DNA from: a virus
DNA: 61,454 nt
IMG/VR virus record: IMGVR_UViG_3300021368_000782
Span: 1 to 61,454 of that record
Strand: one strand, 5' to 3'
The notes beneath the pieces were generated by a model that searched no databases, had not been told where the DNA came from, and was given only the letters and a program-made list of their open reading frames with translations. Positions 13,791 through 23,068 of this stretch are shown in pieces; the stretch's first letter is position 1, and each line of letters opens with the position of its first letter. Made by a program: the position numbers and the translations under genes.

Positions 13791-14824
13791 AAGTAGGAAT
13801 TATCGGACTCGGCCGGATGGGAGAAGGAATGTCCCGTCGTATGATCAAAGCAGGAATTGAAGTCCATGGGTATCGCAACAATGTTCAAAAAGCTGAGGAA
13901 CAATATGAGAAGGGTTATATCAGTGGATATACCACTTCTCTGGAAAGCCTTGTTCAAGTAGTACACAATCAGGAGGGAATGGTCGGCAGGGCACCTGGCA
14001 TCTTTATGATGGTAGTGCCGGCAGAAACAGTAGAGGACACAATCAATGAGTTATTACAGTTTTGTGTGGAGGGAGATATTATTATTGATCATGGTAATAG
14101 TAATTTTAAAGACACTCGCAGACGAGCAGACAGGCTTGCTAAATTGGGCATCTCGTATCTTGACTGTGGCACTAGTGGCGGTGTGTACGGTTTGGACCGT
14201 GGATACTGTCTTATGGTTGGTGGTGCAAATTTTGCAGTATCCGCCTGCGCTCCAATCTTTAGGGCACTCGCACCCGGCATTGGAGCTGCCTCTCGTACAG
14301 ATCCCCTCAGTTATGAAACAAGCGCCGAGCATGGTTGGTTACATTGTGGACCACCTGGAGCAGGTCATTTTGTAAAGATGGTGCATAATGGGATCGAGTA
14401 TGGTATAATGCAAGCATATGCGGAGGGATTCAACATCTTACACGAAGCAAATGCAGGATCCAAGTATGTCAAAGCAGGAGACGCAGAGGTTGCTCCAATG
14501 GACTGTCCAGCAGATTACTGCTATGACATTGACGTTTCTGAAGTGGCTGAGTTATGGCGCCGCGGTAGTGTGGTTGGGTCTTGGTTGCTTGATCTTAGTG
14601 CGGATGTACTTAGGGGCAATAGAGAGCTTACTAACTTCGATGGGGGCGTCTCCGATAGTGGGGAAGGTCGTTGGACTTTGCATACTGCTGTGGACCTTGG
14701 CGTACCGTCTCCTGTTATCAGCAGTGCGTTGTGGTCTCGCTTTGAGTCACGCCGTCTTGGTGCTTTCGCAGCCAAGGTTCTGAATGGAATGAGATTTAAG
14801 TTTGGGGGACATGATGTTAGGTGA
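13787..14824 (+). CDS. gnd: 6-phosphogluconate dehydrogenase, decarboxylating
   Basis: This 345-residue enzyme converts 6-phosphogluconate to ribulose-5-phosphate, making NADPH. The N-terminal Rossmann motif is GIIGLGRMGEGMSRR. Substrate and catalytic segments follow: DCGTSGGVYGLDRGYCLMVG, then GPPGAGHFVKMVHNGIEYG with the catalytic lysine. It is shorter than the 460-residue host form and matches the short 6PGDH type. It lies directly before zwf, giving both oxidative pentose phosphate dehydrogenases in a row. Confidence 0.95.
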   Translation: MKVGIIGLGRMGEGMSRRMIKAGIEVHGYRNNVQKAEEQYEKGYISGYTTSLESLVQVVHNQEGMVGRAPGIFMMVVPAETVEDTINELLQFCVEGDIIIDHGNSNFKDTRRRADRLAKLGISYLDCGTSGGVYGLDRGYCLMVGGANFAVSACAPIFRALAPGIGAASRTDPLSYETSAEHGWLHCGPPGAGHFVKMVHNGIEYGIMQAYAEGFNILHEANAGSKYVKAGDAEVAPMDCPADYCYDIDVSEVAELWRRGSVVGSWLLDLSADVLRGNRELTNFDGGVSDSGEGRWTLHTAVDLGVPSPVISSALWSRFESRRLGAFAAKVLNGMRFKFGGHDVR

Positions 14825-14942
14825 CTTCTTATTATGGATATCCATACCGTTTGTATGTGCCACCTTCGCATTTGGACGACTTAAAGGTGAAAATGACTAT
14901 TACGACTCGGACGACTACGATGGAAACGGAACCGCTCACTAG
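14814..14942 (+). CDS. Small membrane protein between gnd and zwf, 42 residues
   Basis: GGGGGAC precedes tandem ATGs at 14811 and 14814. The product is one transmembrane helix (FLLWISIPFVCATFAFG) with an acidic tail (ENDYYDSDDYDG). It overlaps gnd by 11 bases and zwf by 23. The same design (helix plus acidic tail) occurs at 13457, 40187 and 45058. Function unknown. Confidence 0.5.
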   Translation: MLGDFLLWISIPFVCATFAFGRLKGENDYYDSDDYDGNGTAH

Positions 14943-16260
14943 AGGGATTGTTATCTTTGGTGCAACAGGAGACCTGTGTAAAAAGAAACTAATCCCTGCA
15001 CTTTATAAACTTTGGCAGAAAGAACTTCTACCAGAGAATTTTCTTATCACTGGAAGTGCTAGGAGAGAACCAACTGCAGAAATGTGGAAACAATCTCTTG
15101 GTGAATATCCAGCTGATTTTTTACAGCATTTAGATTATCAATGTGCTGATCTGGACAATGTTGAAACATTGAAAAACTTACCAGAGTACATTGATGACAT
15201 GACATATTTTCTGTCCGTACCGCCAGAACGCTATGAAAATGCTATCATCCATCTCAAAGAAGCAGGATGTCTCGACGACCCAGACCACTCCCGTTTGGTT
15301 GTGGAAAAACCCTTTGGGCACGATTATAAATCTGCTCATCATCTACAGTCTGTGGTTGAGCGACACCTACGCGAGAAACAAGTCTATCGTATTGACCATT
15401 ATCTTGGTAAAGATACTGTCAATAATATTCTTGCTACAAGGTTTAGCAATATTCTTCTTGAACCACTTTGGAACAGGCAACACATAGAAGAAGTACAGAT
15501 CTTTGCAACCGAAACATTTGGTTGTGATGGTCGAGCACAATACTATGATACTGCAGGTGCAGTTAGAGATATGCTTCAAAACCATATCTTACAGGTGTTT
15601 TCCCTGATTGCTATGGAACCTCCTTGCCGAATGGATGCAAAAGAAGTTCGTCGTGAGAAAACGAAAGTTCTTGCTGCTACTAGATTGGGGAGGGATACAA
15701 TCCTTGGACAATACGAAAAATATAAAGATGAAGAGGGTGTTAATCCTAACAGTCACACTCCTACCTTCGTTGCTGGTACTTTATTCTGTGATAACTGGCG
15801 TTGGCAGGACGTTCCTTTTCGCGTCATGACTGGTAAGAACATGCCCTATGGGTGTGTTGAAGTTGTGATCAAACTTAAAGCCCCACCGCTAAAACTATAT
15901 GAAGGTGAAGTTGGTGATCGCATTGTTATGCGTTTACAGCCTAATCCCCATCTTGATATTAGGATGGACATTAAGTCACCTGGACTTAACAATGAGTTGG
16001 AACTAGCAACTCTTACCCATGCATATCCACAGGATAGAGCAATTGATGGTTACGAGAAACTTCTAAATGATGCTATTAATGGAGATCAATCTAATTTCGT
16101 CCACGCTGACGAAGTTATGGAATCCTGGAGGATCGTTGATGATCTTCTCTGTACTGGTGACAAGTGTGCCATTCGTACTGTTCCTTATCTCTATCTCCCA
16201 GGAACATGGGGACCACAACACATAACTGAAAGAATTACTAGTTGGGATTATCCAGCATGA
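14920..16260 (+). CDS. zwf: Glucose-6-phosphate 1-dehydrogenase
   Basis: This 446-residue enzyme oxidises glucose-6-phosphate to 6-phosphogluconolactone with reduction of NADP. The nucleotide-binding motif GIVIFGATGDLCKKKLIPAL is near the N-terminus, and the active-site RIDHYLGKDTVNN lies about one third of the way in. I chose ATG 14920 (METEPLTRG); ATG 14893 would add nine residues. It is shorter than host G6PDH (about 500 residues), mostly at the C-terminus. It overlaps the next tiny ORF by four bases. Confidence 0.94.
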   Translation: METEPLTRGIVIFGATGDLCKKKLIPALYKLWQKELLPENFLITGSARREPTAEMWKQSLGEYPADFLQHLDYQCADLDNVETLKNLPEYIDDMTYFLSVPPERYENAIIHLKEAGCLDDPDHSRLVVEKPFGHDYKSAHHLQSVVERHLREKQVYRIDHYLGKDTVNNILATRFSNILLEPLWNRQHIEEVQIFATETFGCDGRAQYYDTAGAVRDMLQNHILQVFSLIAMEPPCRMDAKEVRREKTKVLAATRLGRDTILGQYEKYKDEEGVNPNSHTPTFVAGTLFCDNWRWQDVPFRVMTGKNMPYGCVEVVIKLKAPPLKLYEGEVGDRIVMRLQPNPHLDIRMDIKSPGLNNELELATLTHAYPQDRAIDGYEKLLNDAINGDQSNFVHADEVMESWRIVDDLLCTGDKCAIRTVPYLYLPGTWGPQHITERITSWDYPA

Positions 16261-16340
16261 CAACAATATTCATATTTGTTTTCATAACGTTGTTAACTCT
16301 TGGTATGGAACTAACATGGCCAATTAAATACAGAGGGTAA
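16257..16340 (+). CDS. 27-residue membrane peptide
   Basis: An ATGA overlap with the zwf stop starts a 27-residue, single-helix product (MTTIFIFVFITLLTLGMELT). The end supplies the AGAGGG ribosome-binding site of the next small gene. The call rests on position and hydrophobicity only. Confidence 0.4.
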   Translation: MTTIFIFVFITLLTLGMELTWPIKYRG

Positions 16341-16341
16341 C

Positions 16342-16503
16342 ATGCATACAGTTCAACTGCTCGTTAGATCAGTTATGCAGACTCCATGGTGCTTAGGCGT
16401 CATGGGGTTCTTTTTGGTTTTTGTCCCTGTATTGGGGATGTGGGCAGTCCACCATTATGGTTGGGAACACTGGGAACCATTTGACAAGAAGCACAAGGAG
16501 TGA
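16342..16503 (+). CDS. Small membrane protein, 53 residues
   Basis: AGAGGGTAAC precedes ATG 16342. The product has one transmembrane helix (about residues 17-36, WCLGVMGFFLVFVPVLGMW) followed by an aromatic HHYGWEHWEPF segment and a basic end. It is the last gene of the carbon-metabolism run. A sigma-70 promoter starts inside its 3' end. Function unknown. Confidence 0.5.
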   Translation: MHTVQLLVRSVMQTPWCLGVMGFFLVFVPVLGMWAVHHYGWEHWEPFDKKHKE

Positions 16504-16509
16504 TATACT
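16481..16509 (+). promoter_or_regulatory. Sigma-70-type promoter upstream of the DNA polymerase operon
   Basis: TTGACA and TATACT are 17 bases apart. It lies within the 3' end of the upstream membrane-protein gene and would drive the 16531 gene and gene 43. Confidence 0.7.
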
Positions 16510-16530
16510 AGTAGGACTCAACCTCTACCT

Positions 16531-16758
16531 ATGAATCTAAAAGTAATACAACTGAATACAGGAGACTATATTATCGCTGATGTTGAGGAACTCGAAGAAG
16601 AACCTTCTTGTTACCTCAAGAACTGTTATCAGATCATTGATGGTAAACTACATGAATGGCCTAAGTACAGTTCTGAACGTGAAGCATTGATCTTCTCTGA
16701 TAGAATCGTAACCATATCCGAACCCCACCCTGATATCGTCAAACAACTGCCTTCATGA
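16531..16758 (+). CDS. Small conserved protein upstream of gene 43, 75 residues
   Basis: This acidic, probably beta-rich protein begins MNLKVIQLNTGDYIIADVEE, a pattern of small Lsm/SH3-barrel-like phage proteins. That fold idea is inference. It overlaps gene 43 by four bases, so it is co-translated with DNA polymerase. Function unknown. Confidence 0.65.
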   Translation: MNLKVIQLNTGDYIIADVEELEEEPSCYLKNCYQIIDGKLHEWPKYSSEREALIFSDRIVTISEPHPDIVKQLPS

Positions 16759-19244
16759 AGTTCTACACTAACGTCCAACTTGTCGGAAACACTATCCTCT
16801 ATCGTGGATATGAGTATGGGGAACGTGTAATTCATCGTGACTCTTTTTCTCCGACGTTGTTCGTAACCGCTAACAAGGAAACGAAACACAAAACTCTGGA
16901 TGGTAAGAATGTAAAACCGATCAAATTTGAATCTGTTCGTGAAGCAAGAGACTTCATGAAACGGTATGATGGTGTTCAAGACTTTGATGTCTTTGGATAC
17001 GAACGCTTTTTGTATCAGTATATGTCTGACAAGTTTCCTCAAGAGGAGATGAAGTTTGATATGTCTGTGATGAATATCATGTCTCTTGATATTGAGGTTG
17101 AGTCCGAGAACGGATTCCCTAATGTTGAAGATGTTGCTGAGAAAGTTCTTTGTATCACTGTCAAAGATTTCAACTCAAAGCAACTGATCACTTGGGGTGT
17201 TCGTGAGTATGATAACAAGAGAGATGATGTAAACTATATTTGTTGTGATAATGAAAGGGATCTTCTGCTGAAGTTCCTTGACTATTGGGTTCAGAACACA
17301 CCTGATGTCATCACTGGTTGGAATGTATATCTTTATGACATTCCATACCTTGCTCGTCGTATTGACCGTATCCTTGGTGAGAAATACAAGAAGTCTCTGT
17401 CTCCTTGGAATCTAATTCAGGAACGTGAGATCTACATTCAGGGTCGTAAGAATCTTGCTTATGATCTTGCAGGTGTTTCTTGTCTCGACTATCTGGATCT
17501 TTATCGTAAGTTCACCTATACCAATCAGGAATCCTACCGTCTCGATCATATCGCTATGATCGAATTGGGTGAACAGAAACTAGATCACAGTGAGTTCGAG
17601 AACTTCAAAGACTTCTATACCTACAACTGGCAGAAGTTTATTGATTACAACATTCATGACGTAGAACTTGTTGACCGTATGGAAGACAAGATGCGACTGA
17701 TTGAATTGTGTCTGACGATGGCATATGATGCACGTCAGAACTATGAAGATGTTTATTCTCAGGTGAAGACTTGGGATAACATCATCTTCAATTTCTTGAG
17801 GAAGGACAATATTGTTGTTCCTCAGAAAACAAATCATAAGAAAGATTCCGCTTACGCTGGTGCTTATGTCAAGGAACCGATTCCTGGAAGCTATGATTGG
17901 GTGGTTAGTTTTGACCTTAACAGTCTTTATCCCCATCTTATTATGCAGTACAATATCTCGCCAGAGACCTTACAAGATACTCGACACGATTCAGCAACCG
18001 TCGAAAAGATATTGAGTAAACAGTGCATCATTCCTGGTCCGTATGCAGTTTGTGCGAACGGTGCCCAGTATCAGACTGATGTTCAGGGATTCCTTCCCAA
18101 ACTGATGTCTCAGATGTATAATGATCGTGTTGTTTTCAAGAAACGAATGCTTGCCGCAAAGCAAGCATACGAACACAAACCAACAAAAGAACTAGAAAAA
18201 GAGATTGCACGTTGCAACAATGTGCAGATGGCGAAGAAGATTTCTTTGAACTCTGCTTATGGTGCCATCGGTAATGAATACTTCAGGTATTTCAAACTTG
18301 CAAATGCAGAAGCAATCACTTTGTCTGGTCAGGTTTCAATTCGTTGGATTGAGAACAAGATGAATGAGTATCTAAATACTCTGTTGCAATCAAAGGACAT
18401 CGATTATGTTATCGCATCAGACACTGATTCGATCTATCTTAATCTCGGACCTCTTGTTACTAAATTTTTTAGTAATAAGTCTGACAATAAAACAGCAATT
18501 GTGGGGATACTTGACAAGATCTGTCAAGAAAAACTGGAACCTTTTATTGAGGGTTCATATCAAGAACTTGCAGATTACGTTTCGGCATTTGACCAAAAGA
18601 TGCAAATGAAACGTGAGAACATCGCTGACCGTGGTATCTGGACTGCAAAGAAAAGATACATTCTTAATGTATGGGACAGTGAAGGTGTTCGTTATGAAGA
18701 ACCCAAGATGAAAATCATGGGTCTTGAAACTGCAAGATCATCCACACCCGCTTTCTATCGAGACAAACTCAAGAAAGCATTCAAAATTATCATCAACAAA
18801 TCAAATGATGAACTGATCCAATTCATCGATGATGTAAAACAAGAAACCAGGAAGAGAGATGTCGCTGAGATTTCTTTCCCCCGTGGTTTGAATGGATTGT
18901 CTAAGTATGCATCCAGTTCTGATCTGTATGCTAAAGGAACTCCAATCCACGTTCGTGGTGCGATCCTATATAATCATCATGTCAAGAAGATGAAACTGGG
19001 TCACAAATATCCGATGATTCAGGAAGGTGAAAAAATCAAATTCTGTTATCTGAAGAAACCAAACCCGATCGGGGAAAACGTCATCGCTTATCTCCAGACG
19101 ATGCCGAAAGAATTTAATCTGGAGAAATACATCGACTACACCACACAGTTCGAGAAGAGTTTCCTAGAACCACTAAGAAACGTTGTTGAAACTATTGGTT
19201 GGCAAGTCGAAAGAAAAGGATCACTTGAAGCATTTTTTGTATAG
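16755..19244 (+). CDS. gp43: DNA polymerase gp43 (family B)
   Basis: This 829-residue replicative polymerase has 3'-5' exonuclease activity. The exonuclease motifs are [23 protein letters not shown] and [10 protein letters not shown]. The polymerase motifs are A ([12 protein letters not shown]), B ([14 protein letters not shown]) and C (ASDTDSIYL). It is close in size to T4 gp43 (898). The neighbours uvsX and 41 follow immediately, forming the core replication/recombination operon. Confidence 0.97.
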   Translation: MKFYTNVQLVGNTILYRGYEYGERVIHRDSFSPTLFVTANKETKHKTLDGKNVKPIKFESVREARDFMKRYDGVQDFDVFGYERFLYQYMSDKFPQEEMKFDMSVMNIMSLDIEVESENGFPNVEDVAEKVLCITVKDFNSKQLITWGVREYDNKRDDVNYICCDNERDLLLKFLDYWVQNTPDVITGWNVYLYDIPYLARRIDRILGEKYKKSLSPWNLIQEREIYIQGRKNLAYDLAGVSCLDYLDLYRKFTYTNQESYRLDHIAMIELGEQKLDHSEFENFKDFYTYNWQKFIDYNIHDVELVDRMEDKMRLIELCLTMAYDARQNYEDVYSQVKTWDNIIFNFLRKDNIVVPQKTNHKKDSAYAGAYVKEPIPGSYDWVVSFDLNSLYPHLIMQYNISPETLQDTRHDSATVEKILSKQCIIPGPYAVCANGAQYQTDVQGFLPKLMSQMYNDRVVFKKRMLAAKQAYEHKPTKELEKEIARCNNVQMAKKISLNSAYGAIGNEYFRYFKLANAEAITLSGQVSIRWIENKMNEYLNTLLQSKDIDYVIASDTDSIYLNLGPLVTKFFSNKSDNKTAIVGILDKICQEKLEPFIEGSYQELADYVSAFDQKMQMKRENIADRGIWTAKKRYILNVWDSEGVRYEEPKMKIMGLETARSSTPAFYRDKLKKAFKIIINKSNDELIQFIDDVKQETRKRDVAEISFPRGLNGLSKYASSSDLYAKGTPIHVRGAILYNHHVKKMKLGHKYPMIQEGEKIKFCYLKKPNPIGENVIAYLQTMPKEFNLEKYIDYTTQFEKSFLEPLRNVVETIGWQVERKGSLEAFFV

Positions 19245-19249
19245 TAACT

Positions 19250-20269
19250 ATGTCATTTTTAAAATCTGTTATTTCGGAGTTGGACAATGAGTTTGCATCT
19301 GTTGCCGAAGACGGCATCGCCGCTGGGGATTGTGATTCGTTTGTGGACACTGGCGCTTACATCTTCAATGCTCTTGTGTCTGGCAGCATTTTTGGTGGTC
19401 TCCCATCAAACAAAATCACTGCACTCGCAGGAGAATCCAGTACAGGTAAAACCTTCTTTGCCCTAAGTATTGTCAAGTATTTCCTGCAACAGAATCCAAC
19501 TGGTCAGGTCATTTACTTTGAATCTGAATCTGCAATCACCAAGGGTATGCTTGCTGATCGTGGTATTGATGTCAAACGTATTGGTCTGGTTCCTGTCACC
19601 ACTGTTCAGGAGTTCAGGACTCAGGCAATCAAGGTTGTCGATGAGTACATGAAACTCAAGAAGAAGGACCGCCCACCCCTGATGTTTGTTCTTGACTCTC
19701 TTGGTATGCTATCTACCACTAAAGAGGTTGAGGACGCTACTGCGGGTAAGGAGACGCGAGATATGACCCGTGCCCAAGTGGTCAAGTCTATCTTCAGAAT
19801 CCTATCTTTGAAACTGGGTCAAGCTGGTATTCCCTTGATCGTTACCAACCATACCTATGATGTTGTGGGATCTTATATGCCACAGAAAGAAATGGGTGGT
19901 GGTTCTGGTCTTAAGTATGCCGCATCTACAATCATCTATCTGTCCAAATCTAAAGAGAAGGATGGTACAGAAGTTGTAGGTAATATCATCAAATGCAAAG
20001 CATTTAAATCACGATTCACAAAGGAGAACTCTCTTGTCGCAACACGTCTTTTTTATGACGAACGTGGACTTGACCGCTATTACGGATTACTGGAACTGGG
20101 TGAGAAGTATGGAGTCTTCGAGAAGTCAGGGAATCGCTACAAAATTGGTGAATCTTCTGTTTATCCTAAATCTATTCTCGCTGATCCAGAGAAGTACTTC
20201 ACGCCAGAAGTGATGCAAGCCCTTGACGAAGCTGCTAAGAAGGAGTATAGTTACGGTAGCTTTGAGTAA
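19250..20269 (+). CDS. uvsX: UvsX RecA-like recombinase
   Basis: This 339-residue strand-exchange protein acts in recombination-dependent replication and repair. Walker A is GESSTGKT (residues 61-68) and Walker B is in [11 protein letters not shown]. The [12 protein letters not shown] segment corresponds to the L2 DNA-binding region. It starts five bases after gene 43 and precedes gene 41 by two bases, so the three are likely co-transcribed. Confidence 0.95.
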   Translation: MSFLKSVISELDNEFASVAEDGIAAGDCDSFVDTGAYIFNALVSGSIFGGLPSNKITALAGESSTGKTFFALSIVKYFLQQNPTGQVIYFESESAITKGMLADRGIDVKRIGLVPVTTVQEFRTQAIKVVDEYMKLKKKDRPPLMFVLDSLGMLSTTKEVEDATAGKETRDMTRAQVVKSIFRILSLKLGQAGIPLIVTNHTYDVVGSYMPQKEMGGGSGLKYAASTIIYLSKSKEKDGTEVVGNIIKCKAFKSRFTKENSLVATRLFYDERGLDRYYGLLELGEKYGVFEKSGNRYKIGESSVYPKSILADPEKYFTPEVMQALDEAAKKEYSYGSFE

Positions 20270-20271
20270 GT

Positions 20272-21642
20272 ATGAAGATTGAATCCAAGATTCTGTGTCA
20301 CCTTATCCATGATGAGAAGTATCTGAGGAAAGTTCTGCCTTTCCTCAAGGATGTATACTTCGAGAATCTCAGTGAGAAGATTATCTTTGAAGAGATTAAC
20401 AACTACATGAATGAGTATGACGGTGTTCCTAACAACAGCGTCCTCAAGATTGAACTTGAAAAGAGGAAAGACATTTCCGAAGATGTCTTCAAAGAATCTG
20501 TCACTATGTTGGATGGTCTTCGTATGGAGAAGACTGATCCACAGTGGTTACTTGACACTACAGAGAAGTGGTGTAAAGAAAGAGCAGTCTATCTTGCTCT
20601 GATTGAGTCTGTCAAGATCGCTGATGGTCGCGACAAGACTAAGAATCGTGATGCTATTCCATCCATTCTATCAGAAGCACTAGGAGTCTCATTCGATGAT
20701 CACATTGGTCACGACTATCTCTCGGATGTTGAGGAGAGATTCGAGTTCTATCACAAGAAAGAAGACAAAATTCCATTTGATCTGGACTTCTTCAACCGTA
20801 TCACAAAGGGTGGTCTTCCTAACAAAACTCTCAATATTGCTCTTGCAGGTACTGGCGTGGGTAAGTCTCTCTTTATGTGTCATTGTGCCGCTGCTGCTCT
20901 TAATCAAAGTAAAAACGTTCTCTATATCACGATGGAGATGTCTGAAGAGAAGATTGCTGAACGCATCGACTCCAATCTCCTGAACGTAAATATCAAAGAT
21001 CTGGTGGATCTTCCCAAACAGTTATTTGAAACTAAGGTGGAGAAAATTGCAAAGAAGACACAAGGAACTCTCATCATCAAAGAGTATCCCACTGCCTCCG
21101 CCCATTCGGGACACTTTGAATCGCTACTTAACGAACTATCTCTTAAGAAGGGTTTTTCGCCCGATATTATTTTCGTTGATTATCTCAACATTTGTTCTTC
21201 AAGTCGATTTAAAGGTACTATCGTTAATTCATACACCTTTGTCAAAGCTATTGCAGAAGAGCTTAGAGGTCTTGCTGTAAAATGTAATGTACCTATTGTA
21301 TCTGCAACACAAACAACTCGCTCTGGATATGGTAACTCTGATGTTGAACTCACTGACACTTCTGAATCTTTCGGTCTCCCTGCTACTGCTGATCTTATGT
21401 TTGCTTTGATCTCTACAGAAGAACTTGAAGACATGAATCAGATTATGGTCAAACAGTTGAAGAATAGATATAATGACCTCAACATGAACAAAAGGTTTGT
21501 GGTGGGTATTGACAGGTCGAAGATGAGGTTGTATAATGTAGAGGCCAGCGCCCAGGGTAACATCATTGACTCTGGTAGAGATTCCGAAACTATGGAATCT
21601 CTTGATAATAAAATTCGTAATTTTGAAGGTTTTAAAGTATGA
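20272..21642 (+). CDS. gp41: Replicative helicase gp41 (DnaB-like)
   Basis: This 456-residue hexameric 5'-3' helicase works with primase gp61 and loader gp59, both in this window. Walker A is AGTGVGKSLFM (about residue 194) and Walker B is IIFVDYLNICS. The N-terminal domain (residues 1-140) is the usual DnaB-like helical collar. It overlaps mazG by four bases. Confidence 0.95.
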   Translation: MKIESKILCHLIHDEKYLRKVLPFLKDVYFENLSEKIIFEEINNYMNEYDGVPNNSVLKIELEKRKDISEDVFKESVTMLDGLRMEKTDPQWLLDTTEKWCKERAVYLALIESVKIADGRDKTKNRDAIPSILSEALGVSFDDHIGHDYLSDVEERFEFYHKKEDKIPFDLDFFNRITKGGLPNKTLNIALAGTGVGKSLFMCHCAAAALNQSKNVLYITMEMSEEKIAERIDSNLLNVNIKDLVDLPKQLFETKVEKIAKKTQGTLIIKEYPTASAHSGHFESLLNELSLKKGFSPDIIFVDYLNICSSSRFKGTIVNSYTFVKAIAEELRGLAVKCNVPIVSATQTTRSGYGNSDVELTDTSESFGLPATADLMFALISTEELEDMNQIMVKQLKNRYNDLNMNKRFVVGIDRSKMRLYNVEASAQGNIIDSGRDSETMESLDNKIRNFEGFKV

Positions 21643-22040
21643 TTGATCCTGCCAAGTATCTGGAGTTTGTAAATGCGGTTACGTCGGTACAAAGTAAAGA
21701 CCATGAAGCGTTTGTCTATCGCGTTCAGGAACTCGAAGGCCAAGGTTTTCATTCCGAGCGATTGCTTACTGCATCTGTAGGAATGTGTGCGGAAGCAGGT
21801 GAGTTTACTGAAGTCGTCAAAAAGATGGTCTTCCAAGGTAAACCTGTGAATGATGAAAACATGTTCCACCTTAAACGTGAACTGGGTGACATCATGTGGT
21901 ATGTTGCTCAAGCATGTATGGGTCTCGGTGTTTCACTAGATGAAATCATTGAGATGAATGTTGACAAACTCAAAGCACGTTATCCTGGTGGTGAATTTGA
22001 TGTTCACTACTCTGAGAATCGTCAGGAGGGTGACGTATGA
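21639..22040 (+). CDS. mazG: MazG-like nucleotide pyrophosphohydrolase
   Basis: This 133-residue NTP pyrophosphatase is of the type widespread in cyanophages. The metal-binding signature is visible as MCAEAGEFTEVVKKM followed by LKRELGDIMWYVAQ (ExxE and ExxD helices). Proposed substrates in the literature include dGTP/dCTP and ppGpp; I cannot tell which applies. It is coupled to gene 41 and to the next small membrane gene by four-base overlaps. Confidence 0.9.
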   Translation: MIDPAKYLEFVNAVTSVQSKDHEAFVYRVQELEGQGFHSERLLTASVGMCAEAGEFTEVVKKMVFQGKPVNDENMFHLKRELGDIMWYVAQACMGLGVSLDEIIEMNVDKLKARYPGGEFDVHYSENRQEGDV

Positions 22041-22222
22041 ATCTCTTCGCACAAGCTCAACTCGACCTAGTAGATGCTTGGAACATGAGTTGGGAAGAGG
22101 GCATCCAGTTCATTATTGTTCTGGTTGGTCTATATTATGTCAAGAAAAGGATGGACTTGTATTTTGCTAAGAAGCAAGCAAGGACAACCATTTACAAAGT
22201 AAAAATTGTAGAGGAACAATGA
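22037..22222 (+). CDS. Small membrane-associated protein, 61 residues
   Basis: The product has one hydrophobic helix (about residues 23-36, IQFIIVLVGLYYVKK) flanked by an acidic N-terminal helix and a basic C-terminus. It overlaps mazG by four bases and the next gene by four. Function unknown. Confidence 0.6.
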   Translation: MNLFAQAQLDLVDAWNMSWEEGIQFIIVLVGLYYVKKRMDLYFAKKQARTTIYKVKIVEEQ

Positions 22223-22362
22223 CTAAAAAACAATTCGTAAATTCTAAGGGTGACACTTGGGAATGGGAAGAAACTCCTGAGACTCAAGAAGCACTCAAAA
22301 AGATGTGGAAACATATTGCAGAACTTGAATTGAAAGCACCTGATTATGGAGTAGGAAAATGA
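22219..22362 (+). CDS. Small protein, 47 residues
   Basis: A GAGGAACA ribosome-binding site precedes ATG 22219. The product begins MTKKQFVNSKGDTWEWEETP and forms an amphipathic helix with an acidic face. Four-base overlaps join it to both neighbours. Function unknown. Confidence 0.6.
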   Translation: MTKKQFVNSKGDTWEWEETPETQEALKKMWKHIAELELKAPDYGVGK

Positions 22363-22583
22363 AGGACGAACCAATTACAGTTGAAGACTATAAACTAGTC
22401 TCGGATGAGTTCTTTCAGAAGTACAACTATGTAGCAGATCGTCTTGGTCCTACAAAAAAAGCGGAAGACATTCTAAAAGTAATGGAATCGCTGAGTGGTG
22501 CAGTTATGAAAGAACGAGTAAAAGAAAAGGTCGGACCTTTCGGATTCAACAAAAAAACAGAAGACGATGACAGCACTGATTGA
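22359..22583 (+). CDS. Small charged protein, 74 residues
   Basis: A helical, charged protein (MKDEPITVEDYKLVSDEFFQ at the start) with an acidic end (KKTEDDDSTD). It starts at an ATGA overlap and overlaps the next gene by 17 bases. No recognised domain. Confidence 0.65.
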   Translation: MKDEPITVEDYKLVSDEFFQKYNYVADRLGPTKKAEDILKVMESLSGAVMKERVKEKVGPFGFNKKTEDDDSTD

Positions 22584-22773
22584 ACCTACTGATCCTAGAT
22601 ACTTCAGACAAACCTCTAACAAACCATACGATCGTCACATCTACAAAGTTGTATTCAGAAACAAAGTATACAAGTTTGATAGTTGGGACGCAGCAATGGG
22701 TTGTTGGTTTGAGAAAAAAGACTTGGGTCAGTTCAAGACTATTGAAGTCTTAGATAGGAAAAAGAAACCATGA
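22567..22773 (+). CDS. Small basic protein, 68 residues
   Basis: The product begins MTALIEPTDPRYFRQTSNKP and contains HIYKVVFRNKVYKFDSWDA, a small beta-hairpin-like core, then a basic C-terminus. It overlaps both neighbours. Function unknown. Confidence 0.65.
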   Translation: MTALIEPTDPRYFRQTSNKPYDRHIYKVVFRNKVYKFDSWDAAMGCWFEKKDLGQFKTIEVLDRKKKP

Positions 22774-23045
22774 ATGCTTATGCACTCGCTGCTTCTATTT
22801 TAGATGGAACATTCGATGAGGAATATCCTGTGATAGAAAACGAAGATAGATTCAAGAAGTTTACTTTTGGTGGTCGTGAAGTAACTCCTATCCATCTCCT
22901 CTTGCTCTTGAGTGAGATGGAAGGAGTCTATCAACATCTCAAGTATATGGGATTTGAGGAAGATATGAATAGTATGGAAGAGTTGAAAAAGAAATACTAT
23001 AAACTGTACTTCCAAAAGGTAAGGGAAGAAAAGGAATCTAAATAA
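22770..23045 (+). CDS. Small protein, 91 residues
   Basis: The last gene of the operon that began with gene 43 encodes a helical protein (MNAYALAASILDGTFDEEYP at the start; lysine/glutamate-rich end). Its stop is directly followed by a terminator. No recognised family. Confidence 0.65.
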   Translation: MNAYALAASILDGTFDEEYPVIENEDRFKKFTFGGREVTPIHLLLLLSEMEGVYQHLKYMGFEEDMNSMEELKKKYYKLYFQKVREEKESK

Positions 23046-23068
23046 GAGGGTAAGGACCCTCTTTTTTC
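23045..23068 (+). terminator. Rho-independent terminator abutting the next start codon
   Basis: AGAGGGT/ACCCTCT form a seven-pair stem followed by a T run that ends directly at ATG 23069. The only ribosome-binding-like sequence for the next gene (AAGGAC at 23052) is in the hairpin loop. Confidence 0.8.

Noticed and set aside
14418-14783. 121-residue alternative-frame ORF inside gnd
   Set aside because: It is hydrophobic by chance, lies wholly within a well-conserved enzyme gene and lacks a ribosome-binding site.
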